A stretch of DNA of 64,000 bases. It comes from Enchytraeus crypticus. Its lineage: Eukaryota; Annelida; Clitellata; Enchytraeida; Enchytraeidae. Position numbers and translations under genes: made by a program. Numbering within the stretch: position 1 is the stretch's first letter; the number at the start of each line of letters is the position of its first letter. The stretch spans positions 220,001 to 284,000 of the forward strand of contig CAJHZI010000758.1 in the NCBI GenBank assembly GCA_905160935.1, read 5' to 3'. Below are positions 31,101 through 42,706 of the stretch, piece by piece. The notes under the pieces are model-generated. The model did no database searches. It saw only the letters and a list, made by a program, of their open reading frames with translations, and had not been told where the DNA came from.

Positions 31101-31477
31101 CAGAATTGCATGATAACTTAATCTTTTTAATAAGTATTCTGCTTTCCTGTTTTAAACAGTTCTGTAAGAAACTTGAATATTTAATTGAATGTTAGTAGAA
31201 TGCTTTTACGTTTGTCTCTTTTTAGTGGCATTTTAAATGCTTTGAGGGACGATATTCTCAAACCGTTCACTGGTTTAATATAAAATTTAAGATTATTTGG
31301 AAATGCATCCTGGTCTCAATTACATTGTACTGAAACTAGCAATGAAATATCCACAAATGCTACTTGTTTTACTGCATCCATTCTTTTCTATTGTTCACTT
31401 TTTTCATATTCGTTTCATATGCACAATGTTTTACTCTATAATGCTAAACTAGAGGTAACTTTGTAAGTATGTAGTAG

Positions 31478-31529
<52 letters not shown>

Positions 31530-32570
31530 TATATATAGATAAATATATATAAATATATATATATACAGTATATATATAATATTGATAGATATCTCCTTAT
31601 TTATCGGTTGAGTTAAGTTCAGTGTTGTTTTTCCATCTGCATATTTTTATATTCTTATGATGCTGTGTAATCTCTATTACATACTTCTGTTGGTTAACTG
31701 GATATTGTAAATTACACCATTTTTGGACCATATTGTTATTTGCTTGTTGGCTTGGCTTGTGTTCAATAGCAGAATCAAGAGTGCTATGACCTTATGTTAC
31801 CTTATATTGCCACATACCTGTAAATTTCTAAAATTTATTAATTTCATATTATTTGTGTTAATGAAACCAATTATGTTAATATCAATCACATCACTCTTCA
31901 GTATTGCTTTTGTTATATGTATAACAGTGTTATTATCGGTATTGCGTTGTGAATGTTTTGTTAATTCTTGACAATTGAAATAGCAGTGCTCTGATGTTGC
32001 TACTGTTCCATAAGTCATGCATATATAATACATATTATTATGTACTATATAGTACAGTAAACTGTAAACGCTAAACTAAACGTTATTTGTAAATCGTTAA
32101 TTCGTAAACATTAATCGCAGTTTGTTCTATAAACATTTTTATGCCGGCGTAGGCTGCTTTTTGAGGCTGTTGGACACTCTCGGTTTGACTAATATGGTTC
32201 CACAACTAAAATTGAGGGATGTAAAATGATAGTCAATATGTTTAATCTTACGATTAATTTGGGTAATTATGTTTATTGTTTTATAATATCAGTCATATGT
32301 AACATCTTCTGTTTTACATGTTTTCAACAATTGCTAGAGGTATAGACATTTATTCTATCGTAAATATCAAGGAGTCTAACTAATATTATGTTTTTCAGTA
32401 TATTGTTATTCGTTCATGAGCTGTAATGAGCACTCCATCGATCTCTAGTTGGAGCTGGTCCCAAATCTGCTTTTACTAAACTTTATTGGCCCGCCGTTAT
32501 TAAACTTTAATCCAGTTCTTAACTTGGATAGACATGGCCCCTGTTTGATTCTTCCGTTGACTTTTATGCT
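31101..32570. other. No gene recognised; (TA)n at about 31480-31590
   Basis: AT-rich sequence with one long TA microsatellite. Short frames near 31.8-32.0 kb have no family features. Confidence 0.4.
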
Positions 32571-32574
32571 GTTT

Positions 32575-32760
32575 CATATTTCTCTCTCTCTCTCTCTCTA
32601 GTGTTCTGCCAAGTGGCAGGTCCAAGGTCCATACTCCTACTAACATGCTGCTTTTCACGCTCCATAAAGAGCACACCATCGATTAACGAGTTAGTCCCTT
32701 CACAAATGGCTATGCTTTAGCCACACCAAAGGTAGTCTATAGCTTGTGTATAGCTAATAT
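32575..32760 (-). mobile_element. SINE family B 3' part
   Basis: CT tract, GTTCTGCCAAGTGGCAGG, CAAGGTCCATACTCC, GAGTTAGTCCCTTCAC. It pairs as an inverted repeat with the copy at 32937-33310. Confidence 0.75.
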
Positions 32761-32936
32761 GGCTTCTGAATAATATGGTTTGATATTACATTGTAGGCCT
32801 ATGAAATCTTTACACAATTTGGAAAGTAGACTATAATTAATTATAGTTTTTGATATGCAGTTTTGTTTTAAAAAGAAAGTAACGTACCTTTGTTGTTGAT
32901 ATTTTGTAAAAGAACTGTTTATGCTTGTGTTATGTG

Positions 32937-33310
32937 TATCGTGTTGTGCTCGGGTGGGGTTGGACCACTGCAAAATATGGCAACCGCAAACAATATGCTG
33001 CATGTTTTTTTAAAGGCGACTAAGGCAGGAGCTGAGGATGGCAAGAGGGTCCCCACCTCGCCATGAAATATTTTCCCCCAGGATTAAATGGTTTTTAATC
33101 ATTATTACTGAGGATGGCAACGGGAAACCACCTCAGAAGCCATACTTTTCCCAAGTTATAGGCTACATGAGGTATGGATAAGGCATAGACTTTGTGAAGG
33201 GATTAACTTGTTGATCTAAGGATTGCTCTTATGGAGCGAGAAAGTAAACTTTGAGTATGAATATGTACCTTGAACCTGCCACTTGGCAGGTGCGCTGAAG
33301 AAGAAGATGT
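32937..33310 (+). mobile_element. SINE family B, nearly complete copy
   Basis: From GTGTTGTGCTCGGGTGGGG through GGCGACTAAGGCAGGAGC, TTATAGGCTACATGAGG and GGATTGCTCTTATGGAGCG to the 3' hairpin TGCCACTTGGCA, then GTGCGCTGAAGAAGAAG. About 370 bp, no coding frame. The terminal 30 bases closely resemble the LINE-A terminus. Confidence 0.75.
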
Positions 33311-33905
33311 GTATCGATGTATCGATTCAGTTAGTAGCTCTGTTGCTTGATAATTAGGATACTAACAACATGGTTGATAACTGAAGTTATCTTTCTGACT
33401 GTATCATACTCGGCAGCTGATATTATTTCAACTCTAGTTTTTAATTTGATCTAAATCACTGTTATTATTTTAATTGTTGTATTTTATGTGCTTATTTACA
33501 TCGCGCAGTGTTCTTAAATATTAAATTGTGCTATTTACAATATGCAATGGGTGTAACTTTGCATAAGAATTTGGACCTATATTTCTATTCGGACGGTGTC
33601 TTGTTAACTACCTATAGATCTATATGCACGCCAATGCCGAAACTATCATAACATAGCCTACTAGTAAAAACCGTAGTTCTTGTTATTTTTTTAAGTTAGA
33701 CTGCTACTATTAATAACGATAGATATCGTTTACACATGTAGGCCTAACGTGATCTTTCTGCCCTAGTTTCATGACATGTACAATTCAGATACACGGTCTA
33801 AATACTACTCAAGGAAGGGTTGCTAGAATTGTGAGATAGGTCTGTTTAATGTCGGCTGTGAGATAGCAAAACGGTTTCCGCACTGATCTATATTGGCGGT
33901 ATAAT
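33311..33905. other. No gene recognised
   Basis: AT-rich sequence, one TAGGCCT word; nothing else supported. Confidence 0.4.
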
Positions 33906-33909
33906 CAAA

Positions 33910-34150
33910 CTATAATCATCGTCATCATCTTTGCTTGAATTTCGGGTCTAGCTTGGGCCTGGATACGAATATATAGGCCTATACTTTTCTACTCGTTTTA
34001 GAAAATTTTGTAGCAATCTATGGAGCTTAGGCGCTGACTAAACGGTTGCCCTTTCTGACATTAGTGTGGATCTCAGTGCTTTGTCACCTTTTACGATCCG
34101 TGCAGGCCACGGTTAGTCTATTTTTCTGCAACCCGGTCACAACACGTACT
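33910..34150 (-). mobile_element. LINE family E fragment
   Basis: GGATACGAATATATAGGCC, AACGGTTGCCCTTTCTGAC, and ACGGTTAGTCTATTTTTC match a block at 55690-55935 that starts with the family E C-terminal coding end. Diverged. Confidence 0.5.
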
Positions 34151-34489
34151 GGTATAATGAAACTGTAATAAACAGGATAAAGAGATTCAACTTTAAAGCA
34201 ATATTTAACGTAATATTAATATTAAGAATAACAATAAAAATTATGTCGCAAAGACAGATTTATTGCAAAGCAATCCGGCAAGCGAGAGACCTCTTTTCTT
34301 TGGCAAAGGTTTTCCGTGAGTATTCAAAAATATAATGCAGTCTGCGTAAACAATTATTTTAATTAGCTAGATGACATCGAATGGCCGCGTGACGATAATT
34401 TTTCATAGGATGGATTTGCCACCGTTTGCCGGGTAACGCTGAAAATGCGCTATCTGCATTCACATGTACATGTAGATTTATTTAGCGAC

Positions 34490-34692
34490 AATTTGAGCAG
34501 AATAATTGAAGATACTGTAATTTGAGCAGAATAAGTGAAGATACTGTAATTTGAGCAGAATAAGTGAAGATACTGTAATTTGAGCAGAATAAGTGAAGAT
34601 ACTGTAATTTGAGCAGAATAAGTGAAGATACTGTAATTTGAGCAGAATAAGTGAAGATACTGTAATTTGAGCAGAATAAGTGAAGATACTGT
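34490..34692. repeat. 29-bp minisatellite, seven units
   Basis: Unit contains AATTTGAGCAGAATAAGTG then AAGATACTGT; units are almost identical, so the array is young. The open sequence after it (34693-34866, with QRQREVREEIS) might be part of an exon but has no recognised motif. Confidence 0.9.
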
Positions 34693-35201
34693 CGAAAGCT
34701 TTCAGCAAAGACAGCGTGAGGTTAGAGAAGAGATATCAAGGCCACCGGGAAAGTGTAATGATGAACGACAGAACTGTATGTCTGATCAATTGTCAGACGT
34801 GATAGTTCTAGACAAAATTAAGCGTAGATGTCGTTCATTGCAATATTTCCAGATGCCCATTGTATGATTTTACTGCTTCCCGATAAACATCAAATATTGG
34901 GCCAACAGTCGAAAAACTGCCGGCAGTAATTTTTTCAAATTAGAGCAAATCGGCATTGGCCCAGCAGTAACATAACTGATGGCAAACTGCTGGCACTCAC
35001 TGATGGAAAAATGCCGGTTAAGTGCATTGGCTCACAGAGGTGGGAAAATTACAGGCTTCCATGCAGGCTATTTGAATTACAAATAACAAATTACTTGGAA
35101 AAATGTAATTGAATAACAAATTACAATTTTTTCTTCGCCAAGTTGTAAATTTCAAATTACATCAAATTACAATTTATACACTGGTTTTTCCAGTAGGCCT
35201 A

Positions 35202-35338
35202 CTGGCTGGAGCCAGTGGCGAAGACGGTAAGATACTCGACCGTGGATCAGTAGGCTATGTGCGGGGTTCAAATCCTGGGCTCGCCCGTCACTGACATCGG
35301 TTTCGCGTGAGGAAACTGACGTTAACCTTAGCTTTTTT
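35202..35338 (+). mobile_element. SINE-1 copy
   Basis: Full head (CTGGCTGGAGCCAGTGGCG), B box GGGGTTCAAATCC and tail ACTGACGTTAACCTTAGC. Confidence 0.85.
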
Positions 35339-35389
35339 AGCTTTTAGTACTTAAAAATGATGCCAAACGCAGTTAAACTGTTAATGCGA

Positions 35390-36660
35390 AGGTACATCTT
35401 CAATCGCACTTCTGAACAACCCCTCCTATGCGGTGTTTCTCAAGGTTCAGTATTAGGTACATTGCTCTTCTTTTTAATATATCACTCTTCTTAGCTACCT
35501 GCTTGCTCAGTCCTTCATAAATTTTCAGTTCTATGCAGACGACACACTGAATTACGTTAACATATATTTTTCCTTTTTTAATCATGCCTCCGATCAGAAA
35601 CTAACTCATCTCTTATCCATACTAGACCAGATTTATTCCTGGTTTTGTTTTGTGCTAATCGTCTTGCTGTTAACCTCTCGAAAACTGAATACCTTTTAAT
35701 TGGCACTCCTTTGCAAAGAAGTAAAATTACTAATAACTCCGTTAATTTACAAAATCTTGCGCTTTCACCTTCTCGATTCACCTAAAAACTTGAAGTCATA
35801 ACTGATGATAACCTTGACTTTAAATTCCATATCTCCTCCGTTTGTCGTGCTTCTTTCCTTCAGGTTCGTAAACTTAGGTTAATACGTCCATCCCTTAGGC
35901 CTACTAGAAATTCAACCACTATCCTTGCTAATTCTAAGAGTTGATTCAAATCTCGACTACTGTAATTATTTATTATATGGGTAGCCATTTTCAATCAATC
36001 AATCAATAAGAATTTAACGTCCGGTTCCTCGCCATAACGCAATGTCAGGGGCGTCCCTTGCATACACTACACAAACAGGCGCCAAAGCACCACACGATGA
36101 CGACTGATTACACAGAGACCACAAGAGAAAGCGAGATCAAAACAGTGCTAGTCCAAGATCCAAGGCAAGCGGGTCATAATTTAGACCTATGGCGGAAAGA
36201 GATGGGTTTATAGCTTGCCAAGGAATGTAGGCCACGTGCACTTAGTTCAACCGATTGACCATTTTCTCTCCGTTCCAAATATTTTCCCATCACTAGACAG
36301 ACGTTTATTTTCTTACGCAGCATCCACAATCTGGAACTCTTTACCTGCTAATCTTCGCTCTTGCTTTTCTCTTTTAAGTTTCTCTAGCAAGCTAAGACTT
36401 ACCATTTCACACCGTAGACATAATCAATCAACTCTGGCAATTTTTTTTTTTTTTTCTGGCTTTCATTTAGGACACTACTTATCCTCAGCACGTTTCTTTT
36501 GCAGATTGGTTTGGGTGGATTTATCTGCAGTGATGTGTGCTGTGGGGAAGTCCCTGACGTCATTCTTGGATGAGGAAACGGACGTAAAACCTTTATTATT
36601 ATTACAATTTTTTAAATTTAATTTTACCCCGTTGTAAAGAACCTGAGGTTTTATAAAAAC
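35390..36660 (+). mobile_element. LINE family D copy, frameshifted, with LINE-C insertion
   Basis: RT remnants: CTTCTGAACAACCCCTCC region with GTTTCTCAAGGTTCAGTATT (QGSVLG motif), TATGCAGACGACACAC (YADDT motif), and AACTGAATACCTTTTAATTG. A family C 3' end (minus) interrupts it at 35998-36140. The C-terminus (TIWNSLPANLRSC) and the 3' end (GGAAACGGACGTAAAACC, TTA tail) follow. Many stops. Confidence 0.8.
35998..36140 (-). mobile_element. LINE family C 3' end
   Basis: AATCAATCAATAAGAATTTA, then ACGTCCGGTTCCTCGCC and GCGCCAAAGCACCACACG; reverse of 3815-3950. Confidence 0.7.
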
Positions 36661-37355
36661 GATTCAAGCAATACTTGCTGAAATGCCGACCGACTATTCG
36701 AGGTCATCAATCGGCTTAAAATAACTGTTGAAGCAGACTGCATTTAATCTTTGCAAAGTCATGCAAAGCCTTTGTCAAACAAAAGAGGTCTCTCGCTTAT
36801 CGCTGGTTTGCTCAGCAATAAGTCTGCCTATGCCATTGATGATGGCATATGCAATAATAGTCAACTCCTTCCAGATTCATCGGGCCCATTATTCTATTAT
36901 TAATATTATCATTATTATATTATTATTATTATTATTATTGTTATTACCATATTAGTAAACTAGTAATACTTTTATTCACAACTACTAGAATAATTATTAC
37001 TACATATTATTAGTATTAATATTATTTCCATTATTGATTCTTCATGATATTATTGTTATTACGAAGAATGGCTTCAGAGATGAGGTCTATATAGGGGGAC
37101 AAATCATTATCCTGAAATCGGGATAGCTGTTCCTAGAGAATTCTGGGAGCGACTATCCGCTTGATTAGAGCTCTGATTTGTAAAACCCGATGAGCTATGC
37201 CTTTCCGCCTCAGCTTCGCCTGAGGAAATACATCTGGTTCAGCCTTTGACCCTGGTGCTGTGGCCCTGGTGAGAGGGACCCCTGGGAGGCAGAGGCCAGT
37301 ACTCTAGCCTCGAGTATCTTCTTTTTCTCGCCGATGGTCAGCGCAGAAAACTCAG
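36661..37355. other. No gene recognised; AT trinucleotide runs
   Basis: Contains (ATT) runs near 36890-36945. A minus frame entering from the satellite ends at 37210; no family features. Confidence 0.4.
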
Positions 37356-37360
37356 AAAAG

Positions 37361-38195
37361 TGCGAGTAACACCCCCTTAGTTTTAGCACAATTTGAGCCC
37401 ATGTGGAGGTACTCGTACATTGAGTAAATACATGTAAATCAGAAAAATGATGAAAGTTCAACTGCAAATTTGAAATAGAAGGGGCCTTAACTTCTGATAA
37501 AGACATGCACCATTTTGATAGAGCAACTGGTGCTCTACACGAATCCGTTAAAAAGTGTGAGTAACACCCCCTTTGTTTTGGCACAATTTGAGCCCATTTG
37601 GAGGTACTCGTACATTTAGTAAATACATGTAAATCAGAAAAATAATGAAAGTTCAACTGCAAATTTGAAATAGAAGGGGCCTTAACTTCTGATAAAGACA
37701 TGGACCATTCTGATAGAGCAACTTGTGCTCTACACGAATCCGTTAAAAAGTGTGAGTAACACCCCCTTAGTTTTGGCACAATTTGAGCTCATTTGGAGGT
37801 ACTCGTATTTTAAGTAAATACATGTAAATCAGAAATATGATGAAAGTTCAACTGCAAATTTGAAATAGAAGAGGCCTCAACTTCTAATACAGATATGCAC
37901 CATTTTGATAGAGCAACTTGTGCTCTACACGAATCCGTTAAAAAGTGTGAGTAACACCCCCTTAGTTTTGGCACAATTTGAGCTCATTTGGAGGTACTCG
38001 TACATTGAGTAAATACATGTAAATCAGAAAAATGATGAAAGTTCAACTGCAAATTTGAAATAGAAGGGGCCTCAACTTCTAATAAAGATATGCACCATTT
38101 TGATAGAGCAACTTGTGCTCTACAAGAATCCGTTAAAAAGTGTGAGTAACACCCACTTAGTTTTGGCACAATTTGAGACCATTTGGAGGTAGCCA
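37361..38195. repeat. 195-bp satellite, four full units plus a partial
   Basis: The word TG(T/C)GAGTAACACCC recurs at 37361, 37556, 37751, 37946 and 38141, spaced exactly 195 bp. Units differ by a few substitutions and no indels. As 195 is 65 codons, the minus strand stays open across units (37210-37779 and 37984-38220), repeating SISNLQLNFHHFSDLHVF and GCYSHFLTDSCRA. Confidence 0.95.
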
Positions 38196-38199
38196 TGCA

Positions 38200-39525
38200 T
38201 TCATTAACAATGGTAGACATTAGATCAATGACAGAAATAGAGTAGTTTTTTATCTATATGTCATGTAATCTTACCATAATTCCATTAATATAACCCTAAT
38301 TCAATTCAAATTAAACCCTGTACCTATCCGCAAACTTGACAAAAAATCTAATCCTTAGCTAAGCTTAATTTAGTAATTTCTATACGGAATTAAATAAACT
38401 GTATGTTTTTGTAATTGATCTAATGTCTATCGCCACCGATATCATTTGTTGACAGTAATAATAGTACTATATTTTTGAGCGGACTACTTGTGGCTGCTGA
38501 AGAAGTGGCTGCTAACTTTACTTTAGTGTTTTGAGAGTTAATCTGTAGAAGGTCGGGGTCTTTAGATTAGTGTAGTTTAATTACGAGGTCAGATGCAAAA
38601 TCCATTTAAGTAGGACATTAAAGGATTTAGCGTCTGTTTCAGGTGAGGTTAGCCTTGTTGGGGTAGAACACCACCTGACAACTTCGATTCACCAAAACAA
38701 TTTTAAAAACATTTGCCAAAGAGAAGTTAAAAATCCTAAATAGTCTCGTTCTGGTGATAAAACAACAGTCAGATTAGCTGACATTTAAGTGGGATTAGTA
38801 TGTGTGGATTCCAATCCTGGGCTCGCTCGTCAATGATATTGTTTTCGAGAGATGAAACTGTCGTTAACATTGGCTTGACCAGCTTTATATAAATCTATGA
38901 TGGGATGTTATGTGTTTTCAACTTATTACAGAAAGTGGAAATAGTGGAACAAAAACGATAAGTACGACAGCGCTAGCTGCATAGCTTATGACGGAAAGAG
39001 TTGTCGGAACTTGGATCGTCGGAGGTTAATGTTGAACTATGTAATGAATTTAGAATCACTAATTAATAGCGGTATTATCATTTCACTTGCAATTCAATCA
39101 ACTATCGACCATAAAATGTTAACAAAATTTAGCAATATTAATTTATCTGAACAGTCAGGCCGTAATACATTATTATTATTAAATTCGGATTTGGACTATT
39201 TGGAATAAGCTATAGTTTGTTGACAGTGGATGATGTTGACATGTTCAGTCAATGCATAAGCAAATAACTATCTAATCGTAAACTTATGTCAAATGTCACC
39301 GCACAGGTTACATTTTTAATTATTTTCCTGTCACAGTTGTTCAAAGTTGAGGTGTATTATATTTCTGTAATTATTTTTTTAATGTAGAGAATTTGTATTG
39401 AAATGAAATGCCAGCTTGTCTTAAGTCGCCGGTGGACAGATATTAACATATTAACCTTAGCATTACATTTTCAGATTTATTCAAAGACGATAAGAATGAC
39501 ATTACCTTTAATGCTTATATGTGTG
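38200..39525. other. No gene recognised; partial SINE-1 at 38790-38878
   Basis: A SINE-1 tail fragment (GGATTCCAATCCTGGGCTCG and ACTGTCGTTAACATTGGC) lies at 38790-38878. A 65-codon plus frame at 39011-39208 has no motif. Otherwise unremarkable. Confidence 0.4.
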
Positions 39526-39662
39526 AAATGGAGTTACAGCCTGATTGTTGGTGGTTCCTACTTTAACCAAAATTGCATTTGCTTATCTGTATATAATTCT
39601 ATATATATATAATATATATAAATAAATTATATATATATTTATATATATATATATATATATAA
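39526..39662. repeat. Repeat shared with 62.7 kb, plus (TA)n
   Basis: GGTGGTTCCTACTTTAACC and AAAATTGCATTTGCTTATC are nearly identical to 62716-62820, about 100 bp; both run into a TA tract. Confidence 0.75.
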
Positions 39663-39779
39663 TTGAAAATTTAAGATTGTATGAATAATAGTCCGTTAAA
39701 AATATAAATTTGTAAATCAAACTGATATTTGTTTTTTTCAGTGAACTTTGTCAAATACCTATAATTAGTTGTTGAAAGC

Positions 39780-39860
39780 CTCTGAGCCAGTGGTAGTGGT
39801 AAGAGCAACATCAGAAAGATCAGTCTCTTGAGACAGAAATCTGTGTGATTGACTCTGGAA
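39780..39860 (+). repeat. tRNA-like SINE head (tentative)
   Basis: GAGCCAGTGGTAGTGGTAAG followed by TGTGATTGACTCTGG; A-box-like only, B box poor. Confidence 0.25.
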
Positions 39861-40029
39861 ATACCTCGTCATGCCCTCGAAGGTGAGTAAATTTCTCAAT
39901 GAGAATAAATGTATTACTAGTAGTACCAAATTTAATTAATTTAACATTGTCAGAACGATCAAAAAGGAACAGATGCTTTTTAAATTTTAATTGGTTGCCA
40001 AGAGTAAGCCTATGTAATACTAGAATGTT

Positions 40030-40320
40030 GAGAGGATCGGGGATAGGTTGGCTCAGTGGAGATTGAGATAGTATGGGCATATTGTGAGAAAGGCAGATGA
40101 GGATGTAGTAAAGAGAGTTTGGAGGGAGGAGCTAGATGTTAAGCTAGAGAGAGCCACAACTGACGGAAAAAGAAGACGATAAAGAAGATACGGTGATAAA
40201 GAAGGACATGGAAAACAGGAGATTGACTGATGATAAGATATGAGACAAGGAGGTGTGGAAAAGCTCTCTATGTATCCAGACCCGAGTTAAACTTGGATTC
40301 AAGTGATGATGATGATGTTT
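40030..40320 (+). mobile_element. LINE family E, C-terminal coding end
   Basis: GTATGGGCATATTGTGAGAA, GGAGGAGCTAGATGTTAAGC and ATTGACTGATGATAAGATA match the copy at 49380-49565, ending in a (GATGAT) tail. Frameshifted. Confidence 0.7.
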
Positions 40321-40634
40321 AGAGTAAACCCAATTATCTATGTGCCGAGATGTTAGTATTATTACAAACTCTCCAAAATTTTCGAAAAAGTTGTGATTAT
40401 TTTACTCCATGCAATTGTATGCAGTAGCTAGTGCTATCGGGTGATTAGAAATCCATACCAGCCATTCTAGTATTTAGTTGTGCCAACTTTAGTACTTATT
40501 AGTGTTTTGATTTGCCCTGGCATGCCCTAAATATACTGAAGGGCTAAATTAGAGATTTGAATATCATGTTGCCAGACTTGCAGCAGCCTCTCGCTCAGCT
40601 TTCCATGGTTGTAAAAATGAAAAGCACCCTGAAT

Positions 40635-41400
40635 TATTATTATTATATTCTTATTATTGCATCATCAGATCTCAAGACTTTGAGTAAATCAAACGCGCTA
40701 CTTAAATATGCTGACGACACATACTTAATTGTGCCTGCATCCAATATTCATCTAACAGAAGTCGAACTTACCCATATTGAAGATTGGGCCAAAATTAACA
40801 ATCTAAAATTAAATAGAATAAAATCTAAAGAAATTATATTTCAGTCCCCAAATAATAAGAGGCAGGCTTCTGCAGCCCCTCATCTTGAAGGCATAGAATG
40901 CGTGTCAGATATGAAATGTTTGGGTGTTACAATTTGCTCCAATTTTTCTTTTTCTACTCACATAAATAATCTCTTATCCTCAAGTTCCAGCAATATTTTT
41001 GCCTTGTATAGTCTACGCACTAAAGGACTATCCAACGAACTCATTCAGAGAGTATTTCAAGCATCTATATTAAATAGGCTTCTCTACGCATCCTAATTCT
41101 GGTGGGGTTTTACCACTGCGGAAGATAGAAAGAGGCTTGAAGCTTTTTTGAGACAAGCAAAAAAGGCAAATTTCTGCAACTTGGAATCCAGTTTTGAAGA
41201 TTTGTGTGCTTCAGCTGATTATAAACTTTTTAATAATGTATATAGTGATAGCGCCCATCTACTTACCCCGCTTTTGCCTCCACTTGCCTATCACCCATAT
41301 CTAACTAGAAGAAACGTTGCCGGTAGAAATTTCACACTTCCTACTAAACGAAATAGTTTAAGTGACAAGAAACTTTATTACCCGTATTATACTTGAAGAT
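40635..41400 (+). mobile_element. LINE RT 3' half (YADDT)
   Basis: The frame from about 40640 reads LLKYADDTYLIV (RT catalytic motif C), then KLNRIKSKEIIFQ, CLGVTICSNFSFSTHI and RLLYAS, an in-frame TAA (41093-41095), then FWWGFTTAEDRKRLEAFLRQ to 41396. Same superfamily as LINE X but a different lineage. 5'-truncated before motif C, so inactive. Confidence 0.85.
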
Positions 41401-42294
41401 GCTGGAAATTATTAACTTTTAACTTACAATGCCTACCCGCTTATTTTTAAACTGCTGAAATTGTTTTCTACTACTGTTTAATAATGCATAGATAGCTATG
41501 TGTGACTTTAGAACTCTTAAAGTAGGATAAGTTTGCCTTGGTCAATGTTTTTAATGTTATCCTACTATTTTCAATCTTGTATTTTTTATTTTCTGCCTGT
41601 ATCTGATGCATTGCTGTGTTATCTGTCATATTGTTACAGTCTGAGATTTGTCAGATTGATTATGGAAATAAAAGGAATAGATTAGTATGTTGTGATATGC
41701 TATATTTGTTTGTCACTTAAAATAGTCTCTTGTATAATTTACACATTGTAGATAATGGTTTAGTGGTTTTTGTGCTAGAGTGATGTGAAAAATTTAGGGC
41801 TCAAGTTTCTATTAGCAGAAGAATAGACTCGTTTCGACTTTTTGTGTAGTCAGATACGTGAGATTGATTAATAGAGGATTATGAGTCAGTTGTCGTGGCA
41901 TGATATTGTTAAGAAATGGTCTGAACCATTGGTTTTCATCTTATCAGGCAGTTGTGCTGCCAGATACGGCGTTTATGTTATAAGTAGAAGTAGAAGAACA
42001 GTTTTAAACGAAATTGACGTACTAGAGTAATGCATAATAATGTTAATTATTAACCTGTTTTAGAAAACGAAATTATTTTCAAAGAAAAATGGCCTTTATA
42101 ATGTTCATTCCTTTGTGCACTATTTAATCTTTGTCTAAATGATAAATTCAGCTTTTAAAATAGAAAAATTGCTCATTCTTTGAAATATTGCCTTCGAGTT
42201 TATGATTTTATGAAGTTGGCTATATATAATATACAATTTATTACTTTGGCAAGCATTGTAAAACTTAATTCTGCTCTTGTATTCATTTTGTCAG
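41401..42294. other. LINE 3' flank and upstream region of gene D; no gene recognised
   Basis: AT-rich. A splice-acceptor-like TTTTGTCAG ends at 42294, before the first coding exon of gene D, so a non-coding first exon may lie upstream. Confidence 0.35.
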
Positions 42295-42305
42295 GATCAG
42301 TGAAG

Positions 42306-42355
42306 ATGGAGGAGTCATTACAGATGGGAAAGATAAAGAATAATGACGATGAAAG
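42306..42355 (+). CDS. Gene D exon 1 (coding part)
   Basis: MEESLQMGKIKNNDDE plus two bases of the next codon; acceptor TTTTGTCAG ends at 42294, donor AAAG|GTATAA follows. The acceptor implies at least one further upstream exon. Confidence 0.5.
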
Positions 42356-42486
42356 GTATAATCTGATTATCATGTCATTCATTTTGTAAGTTTACTTTCT
42401 ATAATTACAGGTTTAAAAAAAACATTTGCAATGTAGTCTAGACTATATAGTGTAGATAATAAAACAGGCAAGGCTATTATAAATAA

Positions 42487-42536
<50 letters not shown>

Positions 42537-42541
42537 TTATA

Positions 42542-42584
<43 letters not shown>

Positions 42585-42660
42585 CATTGCACTCGATTTT
42601 CTTTTTTAGTTATTATGTACTATATATATATATACTCTGTATATGAACTCTGTGAATAAA

Positions 42661-42706
<46 letters not shown>

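Noticed and set aside
39011..39208. 65-codon plus frame
   Set aside because: No motif or splice context strong enough.
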